A DNA stretch of 64,000 nucleotides from Salinicoccus halitifaciens (GTDB taxonomy: Bacteria > Bacillota > Bacilli > Staphylococcales > Salinicoccaceae). Where the stretch lies: contig NZ_JAJNCU010000004.1 in the NCBI RefSeq assembly GCF_021026095.1, positions 120,015 to 184,014 of the forward strand, given 5' to 3'. Both the position numbers and the translations under genes were made by a program. The notes under the pieces are model-generated. The model was given only the letters and a program-made list of their open reading frames with translations. It was not told where the DNA came from and did not search any database. Below are positions 42,232-52,715 of the stretch, in pieces; position 1 is the first letter of the stretch; every line of letters begins with the position of its first letter.

Positions 42232-43110
42232 ATGGAAGAATTGGATTTAACGACACGAGAAGGTCGTTTTAAACATTTTGGTTCTGTTGAACCTGTAGAA
42301 GGGACCAAGCCAACAGAGAAAGCTGAAATGGCTGATCTTCAAAATTCTAAAAAAGATTTTTTATTTGCAGTGGAATCTGTGGGCATCAATAATTTGAGTT
42401 ATCCGGTCGTGATCGGTGATTACCAGTCCGTCGGAAACTTTGAACTTGCAACGAGCCTCCGCCGTGAGGAGAAGGGCGTCAACATGAGCCGTCTGCTCGA
42501 AGCACTGGAGACGGAGAACAAGAACGGTGTCAGCCTGGACTTTGAAACGCTTGAACAGGTCCTGAAAGTGCTCCGCGACCGCATGCGCCAGGAAAACGCA
42601 GAAGTCACTGCAGACGGCAAATGGTACTTTTCCAAACCAAGCCCCGGCACGAACCTGCACGGCATGGCCCACGCAGATGTAAAATATTCTCTTGCCCTGG
42701 ACGAAGGCGGACTTACGAGGAAACAGTTCGGCATGACCGCAATGGTCACGACACTCTGCCCATGCTCGAAGGAAATCAGTGAATACAGTGCACATAACCA
42801 GCGCGGCTATGTCAAGGTGCTGATCGATGTCGACCCTGATGCAGAAGTGCCTGAAAACCATAAGGAAATCGTTTATGAACTGCTCGAGATTAATGCTTCA
42901 AGCCAGCTCTACCCAATCCTGAAAAGGACGGATGAGAAGATTGTGACCGAACGCGCCTACGAAAACCCGCGCTTCGTCGAAGACCTGATCCGCCTGATCG
43001 CCTACGATATTGCCGATCTTGACTGGGTCAAAGGTTTTGAGCTGGAATGCCGCAACGAGGAAAGCATCCACCAGCACGATGCCTTCAGCCGCATGAAATA
43101 TCAGAAATAA
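42232..43110 (+). CDS. folE2: GTP cyclohydrolase IB (FolE2)
   Basis: 292 residues. Family signatures SYPVVIGDYQSVGNFELATSLRREEKGVNMSR (in two parts), GMAHADVKYSL and TMVTTLCPCSKEISEYSAHNQRG with the metal-ligand Cys. It converts GTP to 7,8-dihydroneopterin triphosphate for folate. FolE2 is not strictly zinc-dependent and often replaces FolE under zinc shortage. AAGGAGATTATT precedes ATG 42232. The first 140 bases are clearly richer in A and T than the rest of the gene. Ends in a two-way terminator. Confidence 0.93.
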   Translation: MEELDLTTREGRFKHFGSVEPVEGTKPTEKAEMADLQNSKKDFLFAVESVGINNLSYPVVIGDYQSVGNFELATSLRREEKGVNMSRLLEALETENKNGVSLDFETLEQVLKVLRDRMRQENAEVTADGKWYFSKPSPGTNLHGMAHADVKYSLALDEGGLTRKQFGMTAMVTTLCPCSKEISEYSAHNQRGYVKVLIDVDPDAEVPENHKEIVYELLEINASSQLYPILKRTDEKIVTERAYENPRFVEDLIRLIAYDIADLDWVKGFELECRNEESIHQHDAFSRMKYQK

Positions 43111-43111
43111 T

Positions 43112-43137
43112 AAAAAGACATCCTAGGATGTCTTTTT
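43112..43137. terminator. Bidirectional terminator between folE2 and a HAD gene
   Basis: Perfect 26-base palindrome: AAAAAGACATCC, TA, GGATGTCTTTTT. Confidence 0.85.
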
Positions 43138-44019
43138 TTATTTGGAAGATGGTTCCAGTTCATTATTGAGCGCTTTCTCAATGACTTCGGCCACACCATC
43201 ATCTGAATTCGTGCCGGTCACGACATCCGCAATGGCCTTCACTTCGGATGTTGCGTTCCCCATGGCCACGGCTGTGCCGACGCGTTTCAGCATGGATATA
43301 TCATTCAGGTTGTCACCGATCGCCATCGTATCCTTCAGATCGACATCCAGAGTTTTTGCCAGCTTTTCGAGTGCAATGCCCTTCTGTGCCTCCGCATGGG
43401 TGAGTTCGATGTTCCCCGGGGATGATGCGGAGACGGCAATATCATCAATTTCATTAAGATAGTTCTTGGCCCTCACCAGCTTCGCACGGGAGGTTGACGC
43501 CGCAAGGAATTTCAATACGTTCTCATCTTCACGTTCATATACATCCCTGTAATCCCGGACTTCCTGCAATGAAGTTTTGGCGAGCCTCTCACGCATCAGC
43601 CTTCTGATCTTATCCACATCCGGGGTCCCACCGGATTGTCTGGCCAGCTCTATGAAGATGTCGATATCCCTCTCGATGCTCGTCGTGTATATTGCACGGT
43701 CCGTATAAACCTGGTAGAAGATATCCTCCGCCTTCAGGACTTCCGAGACCTCTGTAATCAGATTGCGCGTGAGGGGATGGTCGGCCACCACTTCATGCCG
43801 GTCATCACGCACCTGTGCCCCGTTCAGGCAGATATATGGAATCTGCAGCCGGTATTCCCGCACTATCGCATGGGCTTCATAATAGGCTCTTCCTGTTGCA
43901 ATGACGACATGGACACCCTGCTCGATCGCTTTATTGATTGCGAGTATGGTTCTTGGTGTGATTTCATGCTCGGGTGTGAGCAGGGTCCCATCCATATCAA
44001 TTGCTATCAACTTAACCAT
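43138..44019 (-). CDS. Cof-type HAD-superfamily hydrolase
   Basis: 293 residues: motif I DMDGTLLTPE (Asp8, Asp10), cap domain of type C2B, motif IV MAIGDNLNDISMLKRVGTAVAMGNA. Cof/YidA-like enzymes dephosphorylate sugar phosphates and cofactors such as FMN. Substrate cannot be inferred. Start ATG 44019 lacks a perfect ribosome binding site (TTATGGTTAAG context). Separated from tadA by 38 bases. Confidence 0.86.
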   Translation of the reverse strand: MVKLIAIDMDGTLLTPEHEITPRTILAINKAIEQGVHVVIATGRAYYEAHAIVREYRLQIPYICLNGAQVRDDRHEVVADHPLTRNLITEVSEVLKAEDIFYQVYTDRAIYTTSIERDIDIFIELARQSGGTPDVDKIRRLMRERLAKTSLQEVRDYRDVYEREDENVLKFLAASTSRAKLVRAKNYLNEIDDIAVSASSPGNIELTHAEAQKGIALEKLAKTLDVDLKDTMAIGDNLNDISMLKRVGTAVAMGNATSEVKAIADVVTGTNSDDGVAEVIEKALNNELEPSSK

Positions 44020-44057
44020 AAGTTAAATAAAACTCCCTTTTAATGATATATTTTACA

Positions 44058-45237
<1,180 letters not shown>

Positions 45238-45252
45238 TTCCTGTCCTCCTGT

Positions 45253-45280
45253 TAAAAATAAGAAGGCACAATGCCTTCTT
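45253..45280 (-). terminator. Terminator of the kbl-tdh operon
   Basis: AAGAAGGCA, three bases, TGCCTTCTT, then ATTTTT leftward. The tdh stop codon overlaps the hairpin. Confidence 0.8.
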
Positions 45281-46223
45281 ATGATTTATCCCTGATTGCG
45301 TTTATCATTTCCGTTGTCATTTTTTCCAGATCATATCTGGGGCTGAAACCCCACTGTTTCTCCGCTTCACTCGTATCGATGGAATCCGGCCAGCTGTCCG
45401 CGATCCCCTGCCTGACGGGATCCACATCATAATCGAGCTCAAATCCGGGTATATGCTTTTCAATCTCACGTGCAATCATTCCGGGCTCGACGCTCATTGC
45501 CGAGACATTGAATGCATTACGGTCGGTGAGATCTTCGGCATCCGCCTCCATCAATTGTATCACAGCATCGATGGCATCATCCATATACATCATGTCCATA
45601 TACGTCCCTTCACCTATATAGGAGGTATACTTGCCCGATTTGACCGCTTCAAAATATATTTCGACAGCATAGTCGGTGGTGCCGCCGCCCGGTTCCTTGA
45701 CATGGGAGATAAGGCCCGGAAAACGGAGGCCCCGCGTATCCACGCCGAACTTCTTGAAATAATAATCGCACAGCAGCTCCCCGGCCACTTTGTTGACGCC
45801 GTACATGGAGGTCGGCCGCTGGATCGTCGTCTGCGGTGCGTCCTTTTTCGGCGTGGACGGACCGAAGGCCCCGATCGAGCTCGGCGTGAAAAATTTGATG
45901 TCCCTTTTCCTTGCGGTCTCGAGCGCGTTGACGAGCCCGCCCATATTGATATCCCATGCGATCAGCGGCTTTTCCTCGCATGTCGCACTGAGCAGTGCCG
46001 CCATATGCATGATGGTATCCGGCTTGAACTCATCCGCCGTCTCCACCATCTCATCATATCTTCTTACATCCAGTATTTTAAACGGCTTCCCCTTAAGCGG
46101 CCCTTCGGCAGGTTCGTTGATATCGGTCGCCAGCACATTGTCATCGCCGTATATCTCCCTCAGTTTTACAGTCAATTCCGTGCCGATCTGCCCGAGTGCG
46201 CCTGTAATCATTATTCGTTCCAT
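45279..46223 (-). CDS. tdh: L-threonine 3-dehydrogenase, short-chain (UDP-galactose-epimerase-like) type
   Basis: 314 residues, extended SDR fold: NAD-binding [12 protein letters not shown] (Gly8, 11, 14), catalytic YGVNK and a conserved Ser in [14 protein letters not shown]. This epimerase-like subgroup oxidises L-threonine to 2-amino-3-ketobutyrate. Location right after kbl, which uses that product, supports the assignment. It begins 12 bases after the kbl stop. Confidence 0.87.
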   Translation of the reverse strand: MERIMITGALGQIGTELTVKLREIYGDDNVLATDINEPAEGPLKGKPFKILDVRRYDEMVETADEFKPDTIMHMAALLSATCEEKPLIAWDINMGGLVNALETARKRDIKFFTPSSIGAFGPSTPKKDAPQTTIQRPTSMYGVNKVAGELLCDYYFKKFGVDTRGLRFPGLISHVKEPGGGTTDYAVEIYFEAVKSGKYTSYIGEGTYMDMMYMDDAIDAVIQLMEADAEDLTDRNAFNVSAMSVEPGMIAREIEKHIPGFELDYDVDPVRQGIADSWPDSIDTSEAEKQWGFSPRYDLEKMTTEMINAIRDKS

Positions 46224-46235
46224 AATATACCCCTC

Positions 46236-47426
46236 TTATGATATCACGTTTAGTTCTTTTCCTACTTTTTCATAGATTTCCAGTGCCTCATCCAGCATCT
46301 CCTTCGTATGTGCTGCCGTCGGCATGTTGCGCACACGGCCGGTCCCCCTCGGCACCGTCGGGAAGACGATGGATTTCGCATAGACGCCCTCTTCCATCAG
46401 CCGCTTCGAGAACGCCTGGGTCGTCTTCTCATCGCCGATGATGCATGGCGTGATCGGTGTCTCTGAATTGCCGATATTGAAGCCGAGTTCTTTCAGGCCC
46501 TTCTTCAAGTAGTCCCCGTTCTCCCACAGGCGGTCATGCAGCTCTGTCGATGCCATCAGCATCTTCACTGCTTCGTTGATCGCCTTCGTATCACCCGGTG
46601 TGAGTGAAGTCGAGAACAGGAACGGACGGGCCGCCACTTTCAGGTAGTCGGCAAGCTCTTTTGTGCCGGCGATATAGCCGCCGACCACGCCGATCGCCTT
46701 CGACAGGGTGCCCATCTGGATATCGACTTCCTTCTCAAGACCGAAATGCTTCACCGTGCCGGCGCCCTTGCCCATGACACCAGAGCCATGCGCATCATCC
46801 ACGTAGGTGATGAGGTCGAACTCTTTGGCGATCTCGACGATCTCCGGCAGTTTCGCCACATCCCCGTCCATCGAGAACACCCCGTCCGTGATGTACATCA
46901 CTTTTTTGTACTGCCCGGACTCTGTCGCTTCTTTCGCCTTTTTCCTCAGATCATCCATATCCGAGTGGTTGACGCGGATGATCTTCGCACGGGACAGACG
47001 GCAGCCGTCGATGATTGAAGCATGGTTCAGTTCATCTGACAGTATCGCATCCTCCTTGTTCATCACAGCCTGTATGGCCGCCATATTGCAGTTGAAGCCG
47101 GACTGGAACGCGACCGCCGCTTCGGTCCCCTTGAATTCAGCAAGCGTCTCCTCCAGCTCGACATGGACATCGAGTGTACCGTTGATCGTCCTCACCGCAC
47201 CTGCACCGACCCCGTGGGAATCGATCGTATCCTTTGCCGCCTGCTTCAGCTTTTCATCTGTGGCGAGCCCCAGATAGTTGTTTGAAGACAGGTTGATCAA
47301 TTCCTTGCCGTCAATGTCGATCACCGGGCCGTTCGCACCCCGGACCATATTGATTTCATTGTACAGACCGTTATCTTTCAACTCCTGTAAATTCGAAGAT
47401 AAAAATTCATTCAGTATTTTAGACAT
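46236..47426 (-). CDS. kbl: 2-amino-3-ketobutyrate CoA ligase (glycine C-acetyltransferase)
   Basis: 396 residues, alpha-oxoamine synthase family, PLP fold type [30 protein letters not shown] and the PLP lysine in [13 protein letters not shown]. It splits 2-amino-3-ketobutyrate with CoA into glycine and acetyl-CoA. ATG 47426 follows GAGGAGAGGGGCAA. With tdh it forms a complete threonine-to-glycine path. Its promoter carries a cre-like sequence. Confidence 0.93.
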   Translation of the reverse strand: MSKILNEFLSSNLQELKDNGLYNEINMVRGANGPVIDIDGKELINLSSNNYLGLATDEKLKQAAKDTIDSHGVGAGAVRTINGTLDVHVELEETLAEFKGTEAAVAFQSGFNCNMAAIQAVMNKEDAILSDELNHASIIDGCRLSRAKIIRVNHSDMDDLRKKAKEATESGQYKKVMYITDGVFSMDGDVAKLPEIVEIAKEFDLITYVDDAHGSGVMGKGAGTVKHFGLEKEVDIQMGTLSKAIGVVGGYIAGTKELADYLKVAARPFLFSTSLTPGDTKAINEAVKMLMASTELHDRLWENGDYLKKGLKELGFNIGNSETPITPCIIGDEKTTQAFSKRLMEEGVYAKSIVFPTVPRGTGRVRNMPTAAHTKEMLDEALEIYEKVGKELNVIS

Positions 47427-47453
47427 TTGCCCCTCTCCTCTCAAATCCATCTT

Positions 47454-47482
47454 ATCATAATAAAGCGCTTTCTTTTAGTGAA
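47454..47482 (-). promoter_or_regulatory. kbl promoter with embedded cre-like sequence
   Basis: On the minus strand TTCACT (47477-47482), 17-base spacer, TATGAT (47454-47459). The spacer holds AAAGCGCTTT, the perfect core of a catabolite-responsive element; 11 of 14 consensus positions match (47460-47473). CcpA repression of threonine degradation would be logical, but the match is incomplete. Confidence 0.45.
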
Positions 47483-47529
47483 ATCCTGTATAATAAAGTA
47501 ATTGAACTATTCAATTAAAATTAAATAGT

Positions 47530-47557
47530 TTGAAAAATTTAGGTTGTTTGATAAAAT
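47530..47557 (+). promoter_or_regulatory. Promoter of the M20 amidohydrolase cluster
   Basis: TTGAAA (47530-47535), 16-base spacer, TAAAAT (47552-47557), 29 bases before the first start codon. AACTATT at 47505 and AATAGTT at 47524 form an inverted repeat ending in the -35 box that could be an operator. Confidence 0.5.
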
Positions 47558-47585
47558 TAACTATTATCTTAATGGAGGTTAGAAT

Positions 47586-48761
47586 ATGACGATACACGAT
47601 CTGGCGGAGTCCACCCTTCCCCAAATGATCGAACACAGAAGGTATCTCCACATGCATCCGGAAGAGTCATTCCATGAAGAGGAGACTTATCAATATATCC
47701 TTGAATATCTGCAGGCGTATGACACGCTTAAGATCAGGGAGAAAGTCGGGGGCGGCGGCATCCGCGCAACACTCGGCACAGGCAGCCCGCATATCGCCAT
47801 ACGTGCTGACTTTGATGCCCTGCCGATCCAGGATGAAAAGGATGTGCCATATAAATCGACTGTTGACGGCCTCATGCATGCCTGCGGGCATGACGGACAT
47901 ACGAGTACATTGTTTGCGCTGCTCGACCTTGCGGCCGCGCAGGAGAAGGCGGGCAAATTGAAGGGCGCCGTCTCATTCATCTTTCAATTCGCCGAAGAAA
48001 TACAGCCCGGCGGTGCAGTTTCCATGGTCGCAGACGATGTCCTGGAAGGCGTGGACAAAGTCTATGGCCAGCACTATTGGAGCCAGCACCCGACCCATAC
48101 GGTGAAGGTGAAGCCCGGCCCGATGATCTCAAGCCCGGACTATTTCGTCATCACAATCAAGGGCAAGGGCGGACATGCTGCACAGCCGCATGATTCCGTC
48201 GACCCGGTGCTGATCGCCGCCGAAGTGATCACAAACCTTCAAAGCGTCGTCTCACGGCAGATATCCCCGATCGAAAACGCCGTTGTGACTTTCGGTAAAG
48301 TGCGTGCCGGGACGGCATTCAACATCATCCCGGACACTGCTGAAATCGTCGGCACGGTCCGTACATTCAAACCTGAGATCAAAGATCAGATCCATGAAAT
48401 ATTCCAGAAGGAAGTTGAATATACGGCAAAAAAACGCGGTGCCGAAGGCGAGCTGCTCTACAACTACGGCTACCCTGCCGTCATCAACCATGAAAGGGAA
48501 GCTGAAGTGATTGAAAAAGCTGCACTCGAACTCGGGCTGCCGTTTGAAACAGCCAAGCCGCTCATGATCGGTGAAGATTTCAGCTATTATATCCTTGAGA
48601 AGCCGGGCGCCTTCTTCCTTACAGGTTCCGGCAATCAAGATAAAAACTCGACATACCTCCATCATCATCCGATGTTCGACCTTGATGAAGACGCCATGGT
48701 CAGCGGTCTGTCGATGTTCATGAAAATTCTGGAGATCGAGCAGGTGATTGAATGGAACTGA
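47586..48761 (+). CDS. M20-family amidohydrolase, first of three tandem paralogues
   Basis: 391 residues: RADFDALPI, LMHACGHDGHTS (metal Cys and His), FAEEIQPGGA, the dimerisation-domain GKGGHAAQPHDSVDPV, GEDFSYYI and HHHPMFD. All catalytic positions of M20D hydrolases are kept. Likely substrates are N-acyl amino acids or similar amides. TGGAGG lies before ATG 47586. It overlaps the next gene by ten bases. Staphylococci usually have one such gene between tuf and kbl. Confidence 0.88.
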   Translation: MTIHDLAESTLPQMIEHRRYLHMHPEESFHEEETYQYILEYLQAYDTLKIREKVGGGGIRATLGTGSPHIAIRADFDALPIQDEKDVPYKSTVDGLMHACGHDGHTSTLFALLDLAAAQEKAGKLKGAVSFIFQFAEEIQPGGAVSMVADDVLEGVDKVYGQHYWSQHPTHTVKVKPGPMISSPDYFVITIKGKGGHAAQPHDSVDPVLIAAEVITNLQSVVSRQISPIENAVVTFGKVRAGTAFNIIPDTAEIVGTVRTFKPEIKDQIHEIFQKEVEYTAKKRGAEGELLYNYGYPAVINHEREAEVIEKAALELGLPFETAKPLMIGEDFSYYILEKPGAFFLTGSGNQDKNSTYLHHHPMFDLDEDAMVSGLSMFMKILEIEQVIEWN

Positions 48762-49942
48762 AACAGATAGAGAAGATTTCCGATGACCACTTCAATGAAC
48801 TCGTAAAACTCCGACGCCATTTCCATATGAATCCTGAGCTGTCATTCAAAGAAGTCCATACGCCGGCATATATCGCAAGCTACCTTCATGACCTCGGCCT
48901 CGAAGTCCAGGAAGGCGTCGGCGGACGTGGTGTCGTCGGCAGGCTCATAATCGATCCTAATCTGCCCACAGTGGCACTTCGTGCAGATTTCGATGCCCTG
49001 CCCATCCATGACCAAAAGGACGTGCCATACCGCTCTACAGTCCCTGGAGTGATGCATGCATGTGGACATGATGCCCATACATCTGTGATCATGACAGCCG
49101 CCCGCATATTAAGCGAAAATAAAGACTCGTTGAAAGGCAATGTCGTATTCATTTTCCAGCATGCCGAGGAAGTCGATCCCGGGGGCGCCATACAGATGAT
49201 TGCAGACGGCTGCCTCGACGGCGTCGATGCGATTTTCGGCCAGCATGTCTCAACAAGCCTCGACATCGGCACCATCGGTTATATAAAAGGCACAGCCACC
49301 GGCATACCGGATGACTTCACAGTGAAAATCAAAGGCAAGGGCGGCCATGCATCGAAACCGGACGGCGCCATCGATCCGCTTGCCGCAGCACTCTCCTTCT
49401 GCCATCAGATGCAGTATGCCGTCACCAGGAAATCATCGCCGATGGAACCGGTCGTCCTTTCCATCACGATGTTCAACGGCGGCCACCAGCATAACGTCAT
49501 CCCTGACGAAGTCGAAGTCGGCGGCACGATCAGGACATTCAACCATGAAACCCAGGAAGTCATGATCAGGGAACTGAAGAAATGCCTGGAAGGCCTTGTG
49601 ACGATGACCGGCGTATCCTATGAGCTCGACTACATGAAAGGCTATCCGCCGGTCGTCAATAATCATGAAAAGACGGATATCGTCATACAGGCATCCGCAG
49701 AAGTCTCCACAGTCGATCAAGTGAAGGAACTCCAGCCGAGCCTCGGCGGCGAGGACTTTTCCTATTATCTGCAGAGAGTGCCCGGCACCTTCTATTTCAC
49801 TGGTGTCAGGAATTCAAATTTCAGGGCAGATTACCCGCACCATCACGGCATGTTCGACATTGATGAAAAAGGGCTGGTCAATGCGCTGTCGGTCATGCTG
49901 CGTGCAGTATGCATATACTTTGACGGGGAGGCCGTAAAATGA
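48752..49942 (+). CDS. M20-family amidohydrolase, second tandem paralogue
   Basis: 396 residues with complete motifs RADFDALPI, MHACGHDAHTS, QHAEEVDPGGAI, GKGGHASKPDGAIDPL, GGEDFSYYL and HHGMFD. It is clearly diverged from its neighbours, so the triplication is old and the copies probably differ in substrate. The start overlaps the first gene and its stop overlaps the third (ATGA), giving one polycistronic message. Confidence 0.88.
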   Translation: MELKQIEKISDDHFNELVKLRRHFHMNPELSFKEVHTPAYIASYLHDLGLEVQEGVGGRGVVGRLIIDPNLPTVALRADFDALPIHDQKDVPYRSTVPGVMHACGHDAHTSVIMTAARILSENKDSLKGNVVFIFQHAEEVDPGGAIQMIADGCLDGVDAIFGQHVSTSLDIGTIGYIKGTATGIPDDFTVKIKGKGGHASKPDGAIDPLAAALSFCHQMQYAVTRKSSPMEPVVLSITMFNGGHQHNVIPDEVEVGGTIRTFNHETQEVMIRELKKCLEGLVTMTGVSYELDYMKGYPPVVNNHEKTDIVIQASAEVSTVDQVKELQPSLGGEDFSYYLQRVPGTFYFTGVRNSNFRADYPHHHGMFDIDEKGLVNALSVMLRAVCIYFDGEAVK

Positions 49943-51114
49943 TGGACATAAGAAAAGAGATAGAATCCAGATATGAAGAAATGCAGGCTGTGCGCAGGCA
50001 TATGCACAAATATCCGGAGCTGTCCTTCCAGGAAACGAATACGAAAGCTTTTATATACGATCAGATCAAAGACCTGCCGCTTGAAATCGAGCGTGATGTC
50101 GGCGGCAACGGCCTGCGTGCGGAACTGCATGTGAATGATGATTTCAAGACCGTGGCCCTGCGTGCCGATTTTGATGCATTGCCGATCACAGAAGAGAGTG
50201 ATGTGGCATACAAATCCGAAATCGACGGCGTCATGCACGCCTGCGGCCATGATGCACACACTGCAATGCTGATCACCACCGCAAAAATCCTGTGTGCCCA
50301 TAAGGACACTTTACCTGTGAACGTGGTCTTTATTTTCCAGCATGCTGAAGAACAGCTGCCAGGCGGAGCGAAAAGCATGGTGGAAGCGGGTGTCCTCAAC
50401 GGTGTGGATTATGTATACGGCATACACGTCTCCAGCAAGTACCCGACAGGCATGCTCGGCTACAACTACGGATACAAGCATGCGGCAGCAGATTCCTTCC
50501 ACTTTAAAGTGAAGGGCCGCGGCGGGCACGGTGCAGAACCCCATGTGGCAAATGACCCTGTGGTCGCAGCAGCTTCACTGATCCAGCAGCTGCAGACGAT
50601 CGTCTCCCGGACGGTCGATCCCCTGAAATCCGCAGTCGTCACAGCAGCCATGTTCAATGCCGGCAGCGCCTTCAACATCATACCGAACAATGCAGATATC
50701 AGCGGCACCGTGCGGACATTTGAAAAAGAAGTCCAGGACAAAGTGATCACCCGGATGGAAGGCATCCGGAGAGGCATCGAAGAGAGCTTTGCGCTGGAAT
50801 GCGAGCTCGAATACGTCAAAGGCTATCCCGCCGTCCTGAACTCGGATGAGCTGGTCGACACGCTGCTTGAAGCAACCCAAGGCAAAACAGAGTTCATTAC
50901 ATCAGTCGAGGAAGTCGAACTCTCAATGGGCGGCGAAGACTTCGCCTATTACCTTGAAAAAGTGCCCGGCGCATTTTTCAACATCGGCACGATGAATAAA
51001 GAGCTCGGAACCGATTACCCGCACCACCACCCGAAGTTCGACATCGACGAAGCAGGCATGCAGGCAGGCGTGGAAAGCTATTTGCGCCTGATCACGAATT
51101 TCAGGGAGATATAG
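49939..51114 (+). CDS. M20-family amidohydrolase, third tandem paralogue
   Basis: 391 residues with RADFDALPI, MHACGHDAHTA, QHAEEQLPGGA, GRGGHGAEPHVANDPV, GGEDFAYYL and HHHPKFD, all intact. GGGGAG lies just before ATG 49939 within the upstream gene. The stop at 51112 is followed at once by the second 51-bp repeat array rather than by a classical terminator. Confidence 0.88.
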   Translation: MMDIRKEIESRYEEMQAVRRHMHKYPELSFQETNTKAFIYDQIKDLPLEIERDVGGNGLRAELHVNDDFKTVALRADFDALPITEESDVAYKSEIDGVMHACGHDAHTAMLITTAKILCAHKDTLPVNVVFIFQHAEEQLPGGAKSMVEAGVLNGVDYVYGIHVSSKYPTGMLGYNYGYKHAAADSFHFKVKGRGGHGAEPHVANDPVVAAASLIQQLQTIVSRTVDPLKSAVVTAAMFNAGSAFNIIPNNADISGTVRTFEKEVQDKVITRMEGIRRGIEESFALECELEYVKGYPAVLNSDELVDTLLEATQGKTEFITSVEEVELSMGGEDFAYYLEKVPGAFFNIGTMNKELGTDYPHHHPKFDIDEAGMQAGVESYLRLITNFREI

Positions 51115-51320
51115 GGTCTGGGCTGCTTACTCAGTCTTGAAAATCACTGTGAGTGAGCAGACACGACAAGATCCTGCTTACTCAGGCTCGGAAATCATTA
51201 TGAATGAGCAGGTATGACAGGATTCTGCTTACTCAGCTCTGAAAATCACTGTGAATGAGCAGGCATGACAGGATTCTGCTTACTCAGACCTGAAAATCAC
51301 TGTGAGTGAGCAGGCATTTT
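51115..51320. repeat. Second array of 51-bp hairpin repeats, four units
   Basis: CTGCTTACTCA recurs at 51123, 51175, 51226 and 51277, that is at 52, 51 and 51 bp. Each unit continues through a roughly 15-base loop (GAAAATCACTG type) to TGAGTGAGCAG, the complement of the first arm with one mismatch, so every unit is a hairpin. The sequence is unrelated to the 7684-8171 array but period and layout are the same. It fills the gap between convergent M20 and tuf genes. Confidence 0.8.
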
Positions 51321-51337
51321 CCAAAATATTTCATCAA

Positions 51338-51378
51338 AACAAAAAAAGCGCAAAATCTCGATTGAGATTTTGCGCTTT
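51338..51378 (-). terminator. Terminator of tuf
   Basis: Fifteen-base perfect arms AAAGCGCAAAATCTC and GAGATTTTGCGCTTT with a four-base loop and a T-run leftward (TTTTTTTGTTTTG). Confidence 0.92.
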
Positions 51379-51397
51379 CTGTTTATAAGGTCTGAAA

Positions 51398-52585
<1,188 letters not shown>

Positions 52586-52634
52586 TTTAAAATACATCTC
52601 CTTATTTAAAGAAATTAATTTGTTTTATAGTTTA

Positions 52635-52706
52635 CTTGGGAAGAGTGAATCACTCCCCCAAGGTGTTTCCTAAACCACTTATAAATGATTTGGCTGTAAA
52701 AATCAA
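52635..52706 (-). promoter_or_regulatory. tuf promoter and leader stem-loop
   Basis: On the minus strand TTGATT (52701-52706), 17-base spacer, TATAAG (52678-52683). The leader then contains an imperfect stem at 52635-52662 (CTTGGG and GAGTG arms pairing with CACTC and CCCAAG), with no T-run after it, so it is more likely an mRNA-stabilising element than a terminator. Confidence 0.5.
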
Positions 52707-52715
52707 GCCACCTAA

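Noticed and set aside
47586-51114. One amidohydrolase gene broken by frameshifts
   Set aside because: Each of the three frames has its own start, full motif set and normal length of 391-396 residues, so they are separate genes.
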